DNA of 64,000 bases, taken from NCBI GenBank assembly GCA_021732665.1, contig JAKFUL010000004.1, positions 1-64,000 of the forward strand. The letters are read 5' to 3'. The notes below the pieces were generated by a model. The model saw only the letters and a program-made list of their open reading frames with translations, was not told the origin of the DNA and did not search any database. Of the stretch, positions 52,643 to 61,224 are shown piece by piece. The position numbers and the translations under genes were made by a program. Within the stretch, counting starts at the first letter, position 1. The number at the start of each line of letters is the position of its first letter. This DNA comes from Acetobacteraceae bacterium. Lineage in GTDB: Bacteria; Pseudomonadota; Alphaproteobacteria; Acetobacterales; Acetobacteraceae.

Positions 52643-53596
52643 TCACGCCTCAGTGAGCGTGCTGGCGTGGAAGAGGTCTTCCGGGGTGATGGCGGTTGCG
52701 GCCAGGCCATCGGCGAGGGCGAAGCGGATCATCGCCGCCACCTCCGCCTTGTTGCGGGCGAAACCATAGGGCCAGGGGTCGCCGCCCATGATCGCGCGCT
52801 GCTCCTCAAACGCCGAGGCCAGCCAGGGCATGGAGACGCGCAGGAAATTCACCAGCTGCAACTCGGCCAGCGAGATGTCCCGCGCCTTGGCGAAGGCACG
52901 GTAGAGTTCCACCGCCAGCCAGGGATGCGCGGCCGCGATGTCGCGCCGGATGGCCACGCAATGCATGATGGGGAAGAAGCCGGTGGTCCTGTGCCAGGAT
53001 TTTTCCTCTGCCGCGTAGTCGGGCCAGAGCCGGGTGACCACGCCCTTGCCCAGCGAGGCCGGGATTCGCGGGCCGATCAGCGCATCCACCGCGCCCGTTT
53101 CCAGCGCCACCGCCGGGTCCATCCCCAGCGGCGAGAGGTCATGGCCCGGGGGCGGGGCGATGGCGACACGCTCCCCCCCGCTGCGCCAGCGGATCGACCG
53201 CGTGTCCACGCCGTATTGTTCCCGCAGGAAGCCACGCACCCACAAGGCGGCGGTCTGCTGGAACTCCGGCAGGGCGATGGTCCGCCCGGCCAAATCGGCG
53301 GCGCTGTTGATGCCGCGATCATTGCGGATATAGACCCCGGAATGCCGGAAGGCGCGGGAGAGAAAAATCGGCACGCCGACATAGGGGCCGTCGCCACGCG
53401 CGGTGGTGACGATATGGCTGCCCATCGACAGCTCCGTCACATCGAACGCCTTGTCGCGCATGGCGCGGCGAAAAATATCCTCCGGCTCGCCGGGCAGAAA
53501 GACGAAATCCACCCCCGGCACGGTGACGCGGCCATCGAGCAGCGGCCGCGTGCGGTCCGACGCCGCGCAGGCCAAAGTGAGGGTGATCCTGGCCAT
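52643..53596 (-). CDS. 4,5-dihydroxyphthalate decarboxylase-like / binding-protein-fold protein
   Basis: A 317-residue protein of the 4,5-dihydroxyphthalate decarboxylase (Pht5-like) family, related to periplasmic binding proteins but without a signal peptide. Typical stretches: RTRPLLDGRVTVPGVDFVFL, FDVTELSMGSHIVTTARGDG, VGVPIFLSRAFRHSGVYIRN and FFPIMHCVAIRRDIAAAHPW. It could decarboxylate an aromatic acid. It starts at ATG 53596, sharing a base with the molybdopterin-subunit stop, which ties it to the hydroxylase genes. Confidence 0.82.
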   Translation of the reverse strand: MARITLTLACAASDRTRPLLDGRVTVPGVDFVFLPGEPEDIFRRAMRDKAFDVTELSMGSHIVTTARGDGPYVGVPIFLSRAFRHSGVYIRNDRGINSAADLAGRTIALPEFQQTAALWVRGFLREQYGVDTRSIRWRSGGERVAIAPPPGHDLSPLGMDPAVALETGAVDALIGPRIPASLGKGVVTRLWPDYAAEEKSWHRTTGFFPIMHCVAIRRDIAAAHPWLAVELYRAFAKARDISLAELQLVNFLRVSMPWLASAFEEQRAIMGGDPWPYGFARNKAEVAAMIRFALADGLAATAITPEDLFHASTLTEA

Positions 53597-55659
53597 CAGA
53601 GGTTTTCCGGTGTGAAGGGCAGGCGCCTGGGCCGGGTGCCCAGGGCCGAAAAGATGCCGCCGGCGATGGCGGCGATGGCCGGCGCCATGGAGGCCTCGCC
53701 GGCGCCGAGCGGGCGTTCGTCGGGGCGCTGGATCAGTGCGGTGGTGACGGCGGGGACATCGGCGAAGCGCAGCACGGGGTATTCCGCCCATGAGTCGCTG
53801 ATGATGCGGGTGCCGTCATGCCGTGTCCGCTCATGCAGGGCGACGGAGACGCCATGCAGCGCGCCGCCCTCCAGCTGGTTGACGGCGCCGTCGGGGTTGA
53901 TCACTTCGCCCATATCGGCGGCGATCCACAAATGCCGGCAGCGCACCCGCTCCTCGGCCTCCACCCGCGCCACCACGGCGCACCAGGCGCCGAGATTCTT
54001 GTAGCGCGCCACCGCGACACCCATGCCTTCGCCGGGCCAGCCGGCCATGTCAGCGGCTTTTTCCAGCACGACGCGGGCGCGCGGGTCGGAGAGGTGGCGT
54101 AGGCGGTATTCCACCGGGTCCATCCCGGCCCGCTCGGCCAGCTCATCCATCACGCTCTCGATCGCCCAGACATGGATCAACGCGCCCAGACCGCGCAGCG
54201 CCGAGGTGCGGATGGGCATGTCCGTGATCCGCGTCAGCCCGACATACAAATTCGGGAAATCATAGCCCGGGATGGCATTGCGCTGCGCCCCCCCACCGCC
54301 CGCCACCGGCGGGTTGATGGAGGCGGGCATGGGCTGGCCGCCCTCGATCCAGGGGGCGGCCAGCAGCGTGGCCACGGCACCGCGCCCGGGCCGGCCGGAA
54401 TGGCCATTGCTGCGGACATGGCTGGCCCAATGGGTAATCAGGCCGGCTTCGTCGGTGGTGGCCTCCACCCGCACCAGCATGGCCGGGGATTGCGGGCCGT
54501 AAGCCAGCTCCTCGGCCCGGGTCCAGAGCGCGCGCACCGGGGTGCCGGGCACGGCGCGGGCGCAGAGGGCAGCGTCCAGCGCCACGTCATCGGCGCCGTT
54601 ATGGCCGTAGCAGCCCGCACCCTCGGCATGCCGCACCACGATGTTTTCCGGCGGGAGTTTCAACGCCTTCGCCAGATCGGCGCGCAAATTGTAGGGGCCC
54701 TGGGTGTGGCTCCAGACCTGCACGGTCGCGCCTTCCCACAGCGCCACGGCGCAGCACAGGCCCACCGAGGCATGGGTGAAATAGGGGCGGTGGAATTCGC
54801 GGGTGATGGTCGCGGGTGCCGTCTCGCCACGGGCCTCCACCACGCTGTCCTCGCCCGGCGCCGCGCGCAGCCAGGCCTCGGTGTTTTCCGGCAGGCCGGT
54901 CCCCGGGCTCCATCGCGGCCGCAGTCGCCCAGCCGCGCGCTCGGCCTCGGCCTCGGTCGCGGCCAGCACGGCGAGGAAACCGCCATCGCGCACCAGCCGC
55001 GCATCGGTGGGCGCCAGGTCGATCAGGGTCGCGCCGGGCGCGGGCGGCCTGATCATGCGCGCATGCAGCATGCCCGGCAGCCGCAGGTCATGGATGAACC
55101 GGCCCTGGCCGAACAGCTTGGCCGGAAGGTCGAGCCGCGGCTGCGAGGTGCCGGCCAGTCTCCGCGCGCCCGGCGCCTTGGGGCGTGCATCGGGCGAGGC
55201 CTCGGCCTCCAGCAGCCCCTGCCCGGCCAATTCCCAGTAACTGCCGAGCGGCCCGGCGGGGCCGATGAAGGCGCCGTCCTCCACCCGGATATCCTCGGGC
55301 GAAACACCGCTGCGTTGCGAGATCACCGACAAAAAGATCCCCCGCGCATCGGCCGAGGCATGGCGCAGCGCCATGCCCGATTCCTGCACGGACAGCGAGC
55401 CGCTGGTCACCGCCTCATTCGGGCTGGTGCCGGTGGTGGCCGGCAGCAGCCGCACGCGGGCCAAGGCCACATCCAGCTCCTCGGCGACGATCTGGCTGAG
55501 CGCGGTCAGGATCCCCTGGCCGAGTTCGACCTTGCCCGGCCGGGCGGTCACAAAACCCTCGGCGGAAAACTCCAGCCATTGGCTGAGCATGCGGTTGACA
55601 TGCAGCGAGCCGGGCAGGCGCGGCTTGTCGTCGGCGGTGCCGTGGAAGGCGAGGTTCAT
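53596..55659 (-). CDS. Molybdopterin-binding hydroxylase large subunit (isoquinoline/nicotinate dehydrogenase type)
   Basis: A 687-residue molybdenum hydroxylase large subunit of the IorB/NicB type. Cofactor and substrate segments: TARPGKVELGQGILTALSQI, EAVTSGSLSVQESGMALRHA, VWSHTQGPYNLRADLAKAL, HAEGAGCYGHNGADDVALDA, and the catalytic Glu in ERPLGAGEASMAPAIAAIAG. Such enzymes insert water-derived oxygen into N-heterocycles or aldehydes. The start at 55659 overlaps the [2Fe-2S] subunit's stop. No FAD subunit is encoded nearby, which fits the two-subunit class that passes electrons to a cytochrome. Confidence 0.9.
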   Translation of the reverse strand: MNLAFHGTADDKPRLPGSLHVNRMLSQWLEFSAEGFVTARPGKVELGQGILTALSQIVAEELDVALARVRLLPATTGTSPNEAVTSGSLSVQESGMALRHASADARGIFLSVISQRSGVSPEDIRVEDGAFIGPAGPLGSYWELAGQGLLEAEASPDARPKAPGARRLAGTSQPRLDLPAKLFGQGRFIHDLRLPGMLHARMIRPPAPGATLIDLAPTDARLVRDGGFLAVLAATEAEAERAAGRLRPRWSPGTGLPENTEAWLRAAPGEDSVVEARGETAPATITREFHRPYFTHASVGLCCAVALWEGATVQVWSHTQGPYNLRADLAKALKLPPENIVVRHAEGAGCYGHNGADDVALDAALCARAVPGTPVRALWTRAEELAYGPQSPAMLVRVEATTDEAGLITHWASHVRSNGHSGRPGRGAVATLLAAPWIEGGQPMPASINPPVAGGGGAQRNAIPGYDFPNLYVGLTRITDMPIRTSALRGLGALIHVWAIESVMDELAERAGMDPVEYRLRHLSDPRARVVLEKAADMAGWPGEGMGVAVARYKNLGAWCAVVARVEAEERVRCRHLWIAADMGEVINPDGAVNQLEGGALHGVSVALHERTRHDGTRIISDSWAEYPVLRFADVPAVTTALIQRPDERPLGAGEASMAPAIAAIAGGIFSALGTRPRRLPFTPENL

Positions 55660-56093
55660 GCGATGGCCCTCATCACGGCGCGCAGAATCCGGTTGTGGCT
55701 GTGGCAGCGGCAGAGATGCGGCTGCAGGGCCTCGCGCACCGCGGCCTCGCTCGGCCGGGGCCCGCGCGCCAGCAAGGCCGCGGCGCTGATCATGATGCCG
55801 GAGAGGCAATAGGCGCATTGCCCGGCCTGCTCTTCCAGGAAGGCGGTCTGCAAGGGGTGCGGGTGTTCCGCGCTGCCCAGGCCTTCGAGTGTGGTCACGC
55901 TCTTGCCCGCCACCGCCTCCACCGGCAGGGCGCAGCTGGGCAGGGAAACCCCGTCCACCAGCACATGGCAGGCGCCGCAGGCCTCCTCGCCACAGCCCAG
56001 CTTGGGCCCGTTCAGCCCGTATTCGCGCAACGCCAGCAGCAGGGAGGTGCCGCCGGGCAGGCTCACCTCGGCGCCGTTGAGCGAGAAACTCAT
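55656..56093 (-). CDS. (2Fe-2S)-binding subunit of molybdenum hydroxylase
   Basis: A 145-residue electron-transfer subunit with two [2Fe-2S] clusters. The plant-ferredoxin-like cluster uses Cys34, Cys39, Cys42 and Cys54 (LGCGEEACGACHVLVDG); the second helical-domain cluster uses Cys93, Cys96, Cys128 and Cys130 (GQCAYCLSGI and HLCRCHSHNR). It relays electrons from the molybdenum centre of the large subunit encoded next. Both ends overlap neighbouring genes by four bases, so stoichiometric translation is likely. Confidence 0.94.
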   Translation of the reverse strand: MSFSLNGAEVSLPGGTSLLLALREYGLNGPKLGCGEEACGACHVLVDGVSLPSCALPVEAVAGKSVTTLEGLGSAEHPHPLQTAFLEEQAGQCAYCLSGIMISAAALLARGPRPSEAAVREALQPHLCRCHSHNRILRAVMRAIA

Positions 56094-57037
56094 GCCGGGG
56101 TGATCCGCGCCATGCGGATGTATTCCGCCTGGCGGGTGATGTCGGCGCGCAGGAAGGCGTCGAAATCGGCGATGCTCATCGGCAGCGGCTCGGCACCGGC
56201 GCGGGCTTGCGCATCGCGGGTCTCGGGACGGCGGAGGAAGGCGTTGATCTCGGTGTTCAGCCGCTCGGTGATCGCGGCGGGGGTGCCGGTCGGCGCCATC
56301 ACGCCCAGCCAGATGCTGGCCTCATAGCCCGGCAGGGTCTCGGCCAAAGGCGGCAATTCGGGCAGCAGCGGGCTGCGGGCGGGGCCGGTGGTGGCCAGGC
56401 CGCGCACGCGCCCGGCGATGATCTGCTCGCGCATCGTGGGGATGGCGTCGAACATGATCGGCACCTGCCCCGCCACCAGCGCCGTGCGCGCCTCGTTCGA
56501 GCCACGGAAGGGGATGTGCTGCGCTTCCACCCCGGCCATGGCCAGGAACACGGCGCCGGCGATGTGATAGGGCGTGCCGGGGCCGGAGGAGGCGTAATCA
56601 TACCGCCCGGGCTGGGCGCGCAGCAGCGCGATCAGTTCGGGGACCGTGTTCGCCGGCACCGAGGGGTGCACCACCAGCGCGTGGCGGGCGATGTTCACCG
56701 CGGCCACCGGCGCCAGGTCGCGCATCAGGTTGTAGGGGCGGTTGGGCAGCAGGGTTTCGTTGGCGGTGTGGGTGTTGCTCATCAGCAAAAGCGTGTGGCC
56801 ATCGGGCGCGGCCTTGGCGACGACATCGGTGCCGATCACCGCCCCGGCGCCGGGGCGGTTCTCGACCACCACGGGCTGGCCGAGGGCCGCGCTCAGCGGT
56901 TCCTGCAACGCCCGCGCCGCGACATCGGCGCTGCCGCCCAGGCCGAAGGGCACGAAGATGCGGATGGGGCGGGCCGGCCAGGATTGCGCCAGGGCGGGCG
57001 CGGCCAGGGTGGTGAGCAGCAGGGCGCGTCTTTGCAT
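56090..57037 (-). CDS. Bug/TctC-family binding protein heading the hydroxylase operon
   Basis: A 315-residue periplasmic receptor: signal MQRRALLLTTLAAPALAQ, IFVPFGLGGSADVAARALQE, VVVENRPGAGAVIG and IPFRGSNEARTALVAGQ. The usual FPPGG loop is FGLGG here. Its stop overlaps the [2Fe-2S] subunit start, so it is the first gene of a minus-strand operon with a molybdenum hydroxylase and a decarboxylase-like protein. The ligand is therefore probably an aromatic or N-heterocyclic carboxylate (inference). Confidence 0.88.
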   Translation of the reverse strand: MQRRALLLTTLAAPALAQSWPARPIRIFVPFGLGGSADVAARALQEPLSAALGQPVVVENRPGAGAVIGTDVVAKAAPDGHTLLLMSNTHTANETLLPNRPYNLMRDLAPVAAVNIARHALVVHPSVPANTVPELIALLRAQPGRYDYASSGPGTPYHIAGAVFLAMAGVEAQHIPFRGSNEARTALVAGQVPIMFDAIPTMREQIIAGRVRGLATTGPARSPLLPELPPLAETLPGYEASIWLGVMAPTGTPAAITERLNTEINAFLRRPETRDAQARAGAEPLPMSIADFDAFLRADITRQAEYIRMARITPA

Positions 57038-57147
57038 CGGGGTCTCCTCGGCGTTTCCGCCGGGTACATCGGGCCGGGCCGCGAATCGCGCAACCCTTGC
57101 CCGCCGGCACGCCCCGCCACATCCTGCCCCCGCAAACGGAGAAGACC

Positions 57148-58023
57148 ATGCCCAGCCTGCGCACCGATGACGGCGTCGACCTGCATTACGAGGATGTCGG
57201 CGAAGGCACGCCGATGGTGTTCGTTCACGAATATGCCGGCGACCATCGGGCCTGGGAGGCGCAGCTGCGCTTCTTCGCCCGCCGCTACCGTTGCATCGCC
57301 TTTGCCGCGCGCGGCTATCCGCCCAGCAGCGTGCCCGCGGACCCCGCCGCCTATTCGCAGGACCGCGCCACCGACGACATCGCCGAGATCATCGAAAAAC
57401 TTGGCCTGGCGCCGGCGCATGTCGTCGGCCTTTCCATGGGCGGCTTCGCCACGCTGCATCTGGGGCTGCGCACCCCCCATCTCGCCCGCAGCCTGGTCGC
57501 CGCCGGCGTGGGCTATGGCGCCTCCCCCGACAAGCGGGCGCAATTCTGGGCCGAGACGGACGCCACCATCGCCCGCATCCGGGCCGAGGGCATGGACAAG
57601 ATGGCGGACGTCTACGGCCATGGCCCGACGCGGCTGATCTTCGAGCAGAAGGACCCCAGGGGCTTCGCCGAATTCATCGCGCAGCTGGCCGAGCACAGCA
57701 CCGAGGGCTCGGCACTCACCATGCAGGGCGTGCAGCGCCAGCGCCCCTCGCTGTGGGATCTGAAGGACGGGTTCGCGAAGATGACGCTGCCCACCCTGGT
57801 CATCGCGGGCGATGAGGATGACCCGACGCTGGAAGCCTCGATCTACCTCAAGCGAACCATCCCAGGCTCGGCTTTGCTGGTGATGCCGAAATGCGGCCAC
57901 ACCATGAACCTGGAGGACCCCGACGCCTTCAACCGCGCGGTGCTGGATTTCGTCACCCATGTCGATGCCGGCACCTGGCGCATGCGCATCCCGGCCAGCC
58001 TTTCGGGCGGCATCATCCGCTGA
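57148..58023 (+). CDS. Alpha/beta hydrolase
   Basis: A 291-residue hydrolase. MVFVHEYAGDHRAWEAQLRF is the oxyanion strand-loop, VVGLSMGGFATLHLGLRTPH the nucleophile elbow (Ser in GLSMGG), VIAGDEDDPTLEAS the acid loop and MPKCGHTMNLEDPDAF the histidine. The ATG at 57148 follows ACGGAGAAG. It is divergent from the Bug/hydroxylase operon with about 110 bases between starts and may belong to the same catabolic function (inference). Confidence 0.87.
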   Translation: MPSLRTDDGVDLHYEDVGEGTPMVFVHEYAGDHRAWEAQLRFFARRYRCIAFAARGYPPSSVPADPAAYSQDRATDDIAEIIEKLGLAPAHVVGLSMGGFATLHLGLRTPHLARSLVAAGVGYGASPDKRAQFWAETDATIARIRAEGMDKMADVYGHGPTRLIFEQKDPRGFAEFIAQLAEHSTEGSALTMQGVQRQRPSLWDLKDGFAKMTLPTLVIAGDEDDPTLEASIYLKRTIPGSALLVMPKCGHTMNLEDPDAFNRAVLDFVTHVDAGTWRMRIPASLSGGIIR

Positions 58024-58056
58024 AAAAACGCCATGATCGGCGGGCATGAGGGGGGC

Positions 58057-58998
58057 ATGAACGCCCCCGCCCTTTCCGTTGTCGTGCCCTGCTACAATGA
58101 GCAGGAGGTCCTGCCCGAATTCCAGGCCCGCATCATGGCGGCGATGGAGGGCATCGGGCTGCCTTTCGAGATCGTCTATGTGAATGACGGCTCCCGCGAC
58201 GGCACCCTGGCGCTGATGCTGGCCATGCAGGCGGCCGATGCGCGGGTCGCCGTGGTCAACCTCAGCCGCAATTTCGGCAAGGAGATCGCGCTGACCGCGG
58301 GCCTGGACCATGCGCGCTGCACGGAGGCCGTGGTGGTGATCGATGCCGATCTGCAGGACCCGCCGGAGGTCATCCCGGCACTGGTGGAAGCCTGGCAGCG
58401 CGGCTTCGACGTGGCCTATGCCCAGCGCGCGGTGCGGCACGGCGAATCCTGGCTGAAACGCACCACGGCGGCGGGCTTCTACCGGGTGATGCAGCGCCTG
58501 GGCGGCCGCGTGCAACTGCCGCGGGACACCGGGGATTTCCGCCTGATGTCGCGCCGCTCGCTCGACGCGCTGCTCAAGCTGCGCGAGCAGCATCGCTTCA
58601 TGAAGGGGCTTTTCGCCTGGGTGGGGTTCCCCGCCGTCGCCGTGCCCTATGACCGCGCGCCGCGCGCGGCGGGCATCACGAAATGGAACTGGTGGAAGCT
58701 GTGGAACCTGTCGCTGGAGGGCATCACCAGCTTCACCGTGGGGCCGTTGAAGATCGCGAGTTATCTCGGCCTGGGCATCGCCTTCTTCGCCGCGCTGTTC
58801 ATCCTGCAATTGCTCGGGCGGACCATCCTGTTCGGCAATCCGGTGGCGGGCTATCCCAGCCTGATGGCCGCGGTGCTGTTCCTGGGGGGCGTGCAGATGA
58901 TGATGCTGGGGATTATCGGCGAATATCTCGGCCGGGTGTTCAACGAGACCAAGGGGCGGCCACTCTACATAGTGGAACGGCACCTCCCCAGCGCATGA
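58057..58998 (+). CDS. Glycosyltransferase family 2, polyprenyl-phosphate type (GtrB/DPM1-like)
   Basis: A 313-residue glycosyltransferase that loads a sugar onto a polyprenyl phosphate at the cytoplasmic face. GT-A motifs: SVVVPCYNEQEVLPEF, YVNDGSRDGTLAL, VVVIDADLQDPPEVIPALV and YAQRAVRHGESWLKR. Two C-terminal membrane helices (IASYLGLGIAFFAALFILQL and LMAAVLFLGGVQMMMLGIIG) end with GEYLGRVFNETKGRPLYIV. The ATG at 58057 has GAGGGGGG upstream; 58033 is an alternative. Its donor lipid could serve the polytopic membrane protein encoded nearby. Confidence 0.92.
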   Translation: MNAPALSVVVPCYNEQEVLPEFQARIMAAMEGIGLPFEIVYVNDGSRDGTLALMLAMQAADARVAVVNLSRNFGKEIALTAGLDHARCTEAVVVIDADLQDPPEVIPALVEAWQRGFDVAYAQRAVRHGESWLKRTTAAGFYRVMQRLGGRVQLPRDTGDFRLMSRRSLDALLKLREQHRFMKGLFAWVGFPAVAVPYDRAPRAAGITKWNWWKLWNLSLEGITSFTVGPLKIASYLGLGIAFFAALFILQLLGRTILFGNPVAGYPSLMAAVLFLGGVQMMMLGIIGEYLGRVFNETKGRPLYIVERHLPSA

Positions 58999-59558
58999 AG
59001 GACCTCCTGGAACAGGTCCGCGCCTGCCGGGTGTGCGAGGCGCATCTGCCGCTCGGCCCCCGCCCGGTGGTGCGGCTTTCGCCCTCGGTGCGGCTGTTGC
59101 TGATCGGCCAGGCGCCGGGGACGAAGGTGCATGCCAGCGGCACGCCCTGGGATGATGCGAGCGGCGAGCGGCTGCGCGCCTGGCTGAACATGGCGCCGGC
59201 CGAATTCTACGACGAGACCCGCATCGGCATCATGCCCATGGGTTTCTGCTACCCCGGCGTGCTTCCGCAGGGGGGCGACAGGCCGCCACGGCCGGAATGC
59301 GCGCCGCTGTGGCATGCGCCCCTGCTGGCGGCGATGCCCCAGATCCGGCTGACCCTGCTGATCGGCGGCTATGCGCTGACCCAATATCTCGGGCGCGGCA
59401 CGATGACCGAGCAGGTGCGGATGCAGCCCGGCCTGCCGCGTTTCCTGGCGCTGCCGCATCCCAGCTGGCGCACGGTGGGCTGGGCGGCGAAGAACCCGTG
59501 GTTCGAGGCGGAAACCCTGCCGCGGCTGCGCGGCGCGGTCAGCGCGGCGCTGCGATAA
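58995..59558 (+). CDS. Uracil-DNA glycosylase family protein
   Basis: A 187-residue member of the UDG superfamily. An N-terminal Cys pair (ACRVCEAH) precedes motif 1 LLLIGQAPGTKVHASGTPWD; motif 2 is LPHPSWRTVGWAAKNPWF. Superfamily members remove damaged or deaminated bases, but this short subgroup is poorly characterised. The ATG overlaps the glycosyltransferase stop (ATGA), an unusual partner. Its last 20 bases overlap the convergent membrane-protein gene. Confidence 0.84.
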   Translation: MKDLLEQVRACRVCEAHLPLGPRPVVRLSPSVRLLLIGQAPGTKVHASGTPWDDASGERLRAWLNMAPAEFYDETRIGIMPMGFCYPGVLPQGGDRPPRPECAPLWHAPLLAAMPQIRLTLLIGGYALTQYLGRGTMTEQVRMQPGLPRFLALPHPSWRTVGWAAKNPWFEAETLPRLRGAVSAALR

Positions 59559-61062
59559 CCCGCCAGGAGCCGGAGGAGACATCCAGCCGCAATTCGCCCG
59601 GAGCGGGCGGGCTGGCACGGGTGGCGGCGTCGGTGCAGACCGGCGTCTCGCGCCAGCGCGCGGCATACATGGTGTTGATCGGGCGCGGCGTCTCGCTGGC
59701 CAGCGCCAGCATTTCCAGCAGCGCCTCGCGCGTCGCGTGGTCGTCCGGCGCGGTGCAGGGCCAGCTCGGCAGCAGGGTGACGCGCCCGGCCGAGGCCAGC
59801 AGGGGGCGCAGGGTGGCGGCGTCGATCCGCCAGGGGGCCTGCGCCCGGGCCCAGTCATGCAACGCCAGGCGCGAGGGCGTGGCATCGACGAACTGCACCA
59901 CCGCCAGCAGCGCCAGCGCCACCAGCCCCACCCTGCCCTGCCGCGCCAGCAGCACCGAAACGCCCAGCAGCAGCGCCGCCCCCACCGGCCAGAAGAACCG
60001 GCCGGAGGCACGGAACTGCTCCAGCAGGCCCGGGGCCTCGCCCAGGTCGAGGATCACCGCGCCGCCCAGGCCGACGCGAAAGCTGACCGCCAGCGCCGTC
60101 AGCCCCAGGCAGGCCAGCACCAGCCCGGCATGGGCGGCCAGCCCTCGCAGCACGGCTGATGGACGCCACGCCACGACCAGCGCTATGCCCAGCGCCAGGC
60201 CCAGCCCCAACCAATTGTAACCTTCCCAGCCGCCATGGCCGGTGGCGTCGATCTCGGCCGCGATCCCGCCACCGAGGAAAAACGACCGGAACGGCCATAG
60301 CGGCGACAGAAGATTCAGCGCGAAGGCGCCATACCAGCGCTGCCCATCCCCCTGCGCACCCAAATATCCCAGAACGGTCATAATTCCGCCCACAAATGCC
60401 AGCCCCGCCCCGGCCCCCAACGCGGCCCGCAGCCATGGGCCGCGCCGCAGCAGCAGGGTCAGCGGCACGGCGGCCAGCAGCGCCAGGGTCATCACCGCGA
60501 GATAGGGGTGCACCAGCAGCGCCGCCCCCTGCAAAGCCACCGCCGCCGGCCAGATCCGCCGGCCCGCCACCAGCCGCAGATAGCAGCCCAGGCCCAGCCA
60601 CAGCAGAAAATGCCCGCACAACGCGGCATGGCCGAAGCGCATGATGAAGGCGGGCATCGACATCGCCGCGAACGCCAACGCCAGCAACGGCAAGGCTCGG
60701 CGCTCCCCCGCCCCCGCCATCGCCCAGGCGGCGCTGGCCGGCAGCGCCACCCAGGCCAGGGCATACCACAGACCGATGCCATGGAACCCGGCCGGCAGCA
60801 GCGGCGCCAAAAGCTTCAGCGGCAGCGCCAGCAGGGGAATGCCGTCGGCGAAGGCGAGATTGAGGCCGCCCAGCATGGCCACATCCAGCACCGGCCAGCC
60901 CCAGGGCGAGGCGATGAAATAGCGCTGCGCCACCGCATGCTGCGCCGCATCGCCGGCCATGCGCCACGGCCCGCCCGCCCCAGGCCACAAAAAATCCACA
61001 GGAAACAGCCAGATGGCCATCACCAGACCACAAACCGCCGCCACAAGGAGGGTGCTTCGCAT
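59539..61062 (-). CDS. Polytopic membrane protein, DUF6311-like
   Basis: A 507-residue protein with about ten membrane helices and a large C-terminal soluble domain from roughly residue 400. The first periplasmic loop (WRMAGDAAQHAVAQRYFI) and the later GHGGWEGYNWLGLGLALG segment are reminiscent of GT-C glycosyltransferases and the DUF6311 family. The ATG at 61062 is used; the open frame continues to 61134 without conserved content. It may be a periplasmic glycosyltransferase using lipid-linked sugar made by the nearby GT2 enzyme (inference). Confidence 0.7.
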   Translation of the reverse strand: MRSTLLVAAVCGLVMAIWLFPVDFLWPGAGGPWRMAGDAAQHAVAQRYFIASPWGWPVLDVAMLGGLNLAFADGIPLLALPLKLLAPLLPAGFHGIGLWYALAWVALPASAAWAMAGAGERRALPLLALAFAAMSMPAFIMRFGHAALCGHFLLWLGLGCYLRLVAGRRIWPAAVALQGAALLVHPYLAVMTLALLAAVPLTLLLRRGPWLRAALGAGAGLAFVGGIMTVLGYLGAQGDGQRWYGAFALNLLSPLWPFRSFFLGGGIAAEIDATGHGGWEGYNWLGLGLALGIALVVAWRPSAVLRGLAAHAGLVLACLGLTALAVSFRVGLGGAVILDLGEAPGLLEQFRASGRFFWPVGAALLLGVSVLLARQGRVGLVALALLAVVQFVDATPSRLALHDWARAQAPWRIDAATLRPLLASAGRVTLLPSWPCTAPDDHATREALLEMLALASETPRPINTMYAARWRETPVCTDAATRASPPAPGELRLDVSSGSWRVIAAPR

Positions 61063-61224
61063 GGCGCCCTGCTGACATCGGATTGTGACAGGGGCAAGGC
61101 CAGAAAACCTGACGCTTTTTGTGCTCCGCCACATTTCCGCCTCAACTCAACCATGATGCGGCCCGTTACCTCATTCAGATTACAAACGCTGCAATTTCCC
61201 CCACCCCCTTTCGGGACCACAGCC

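Noticed and set aside
52643..53596. Reading the dihydroxyphthalate-decarboxylase-like protein as an ABC transporter receptor
   Set aside because: The fold is related to binding proteins, but there is no signal peptide and no permease or ATPase gene nearby, so a cytoplasmic enzyme is more likely.
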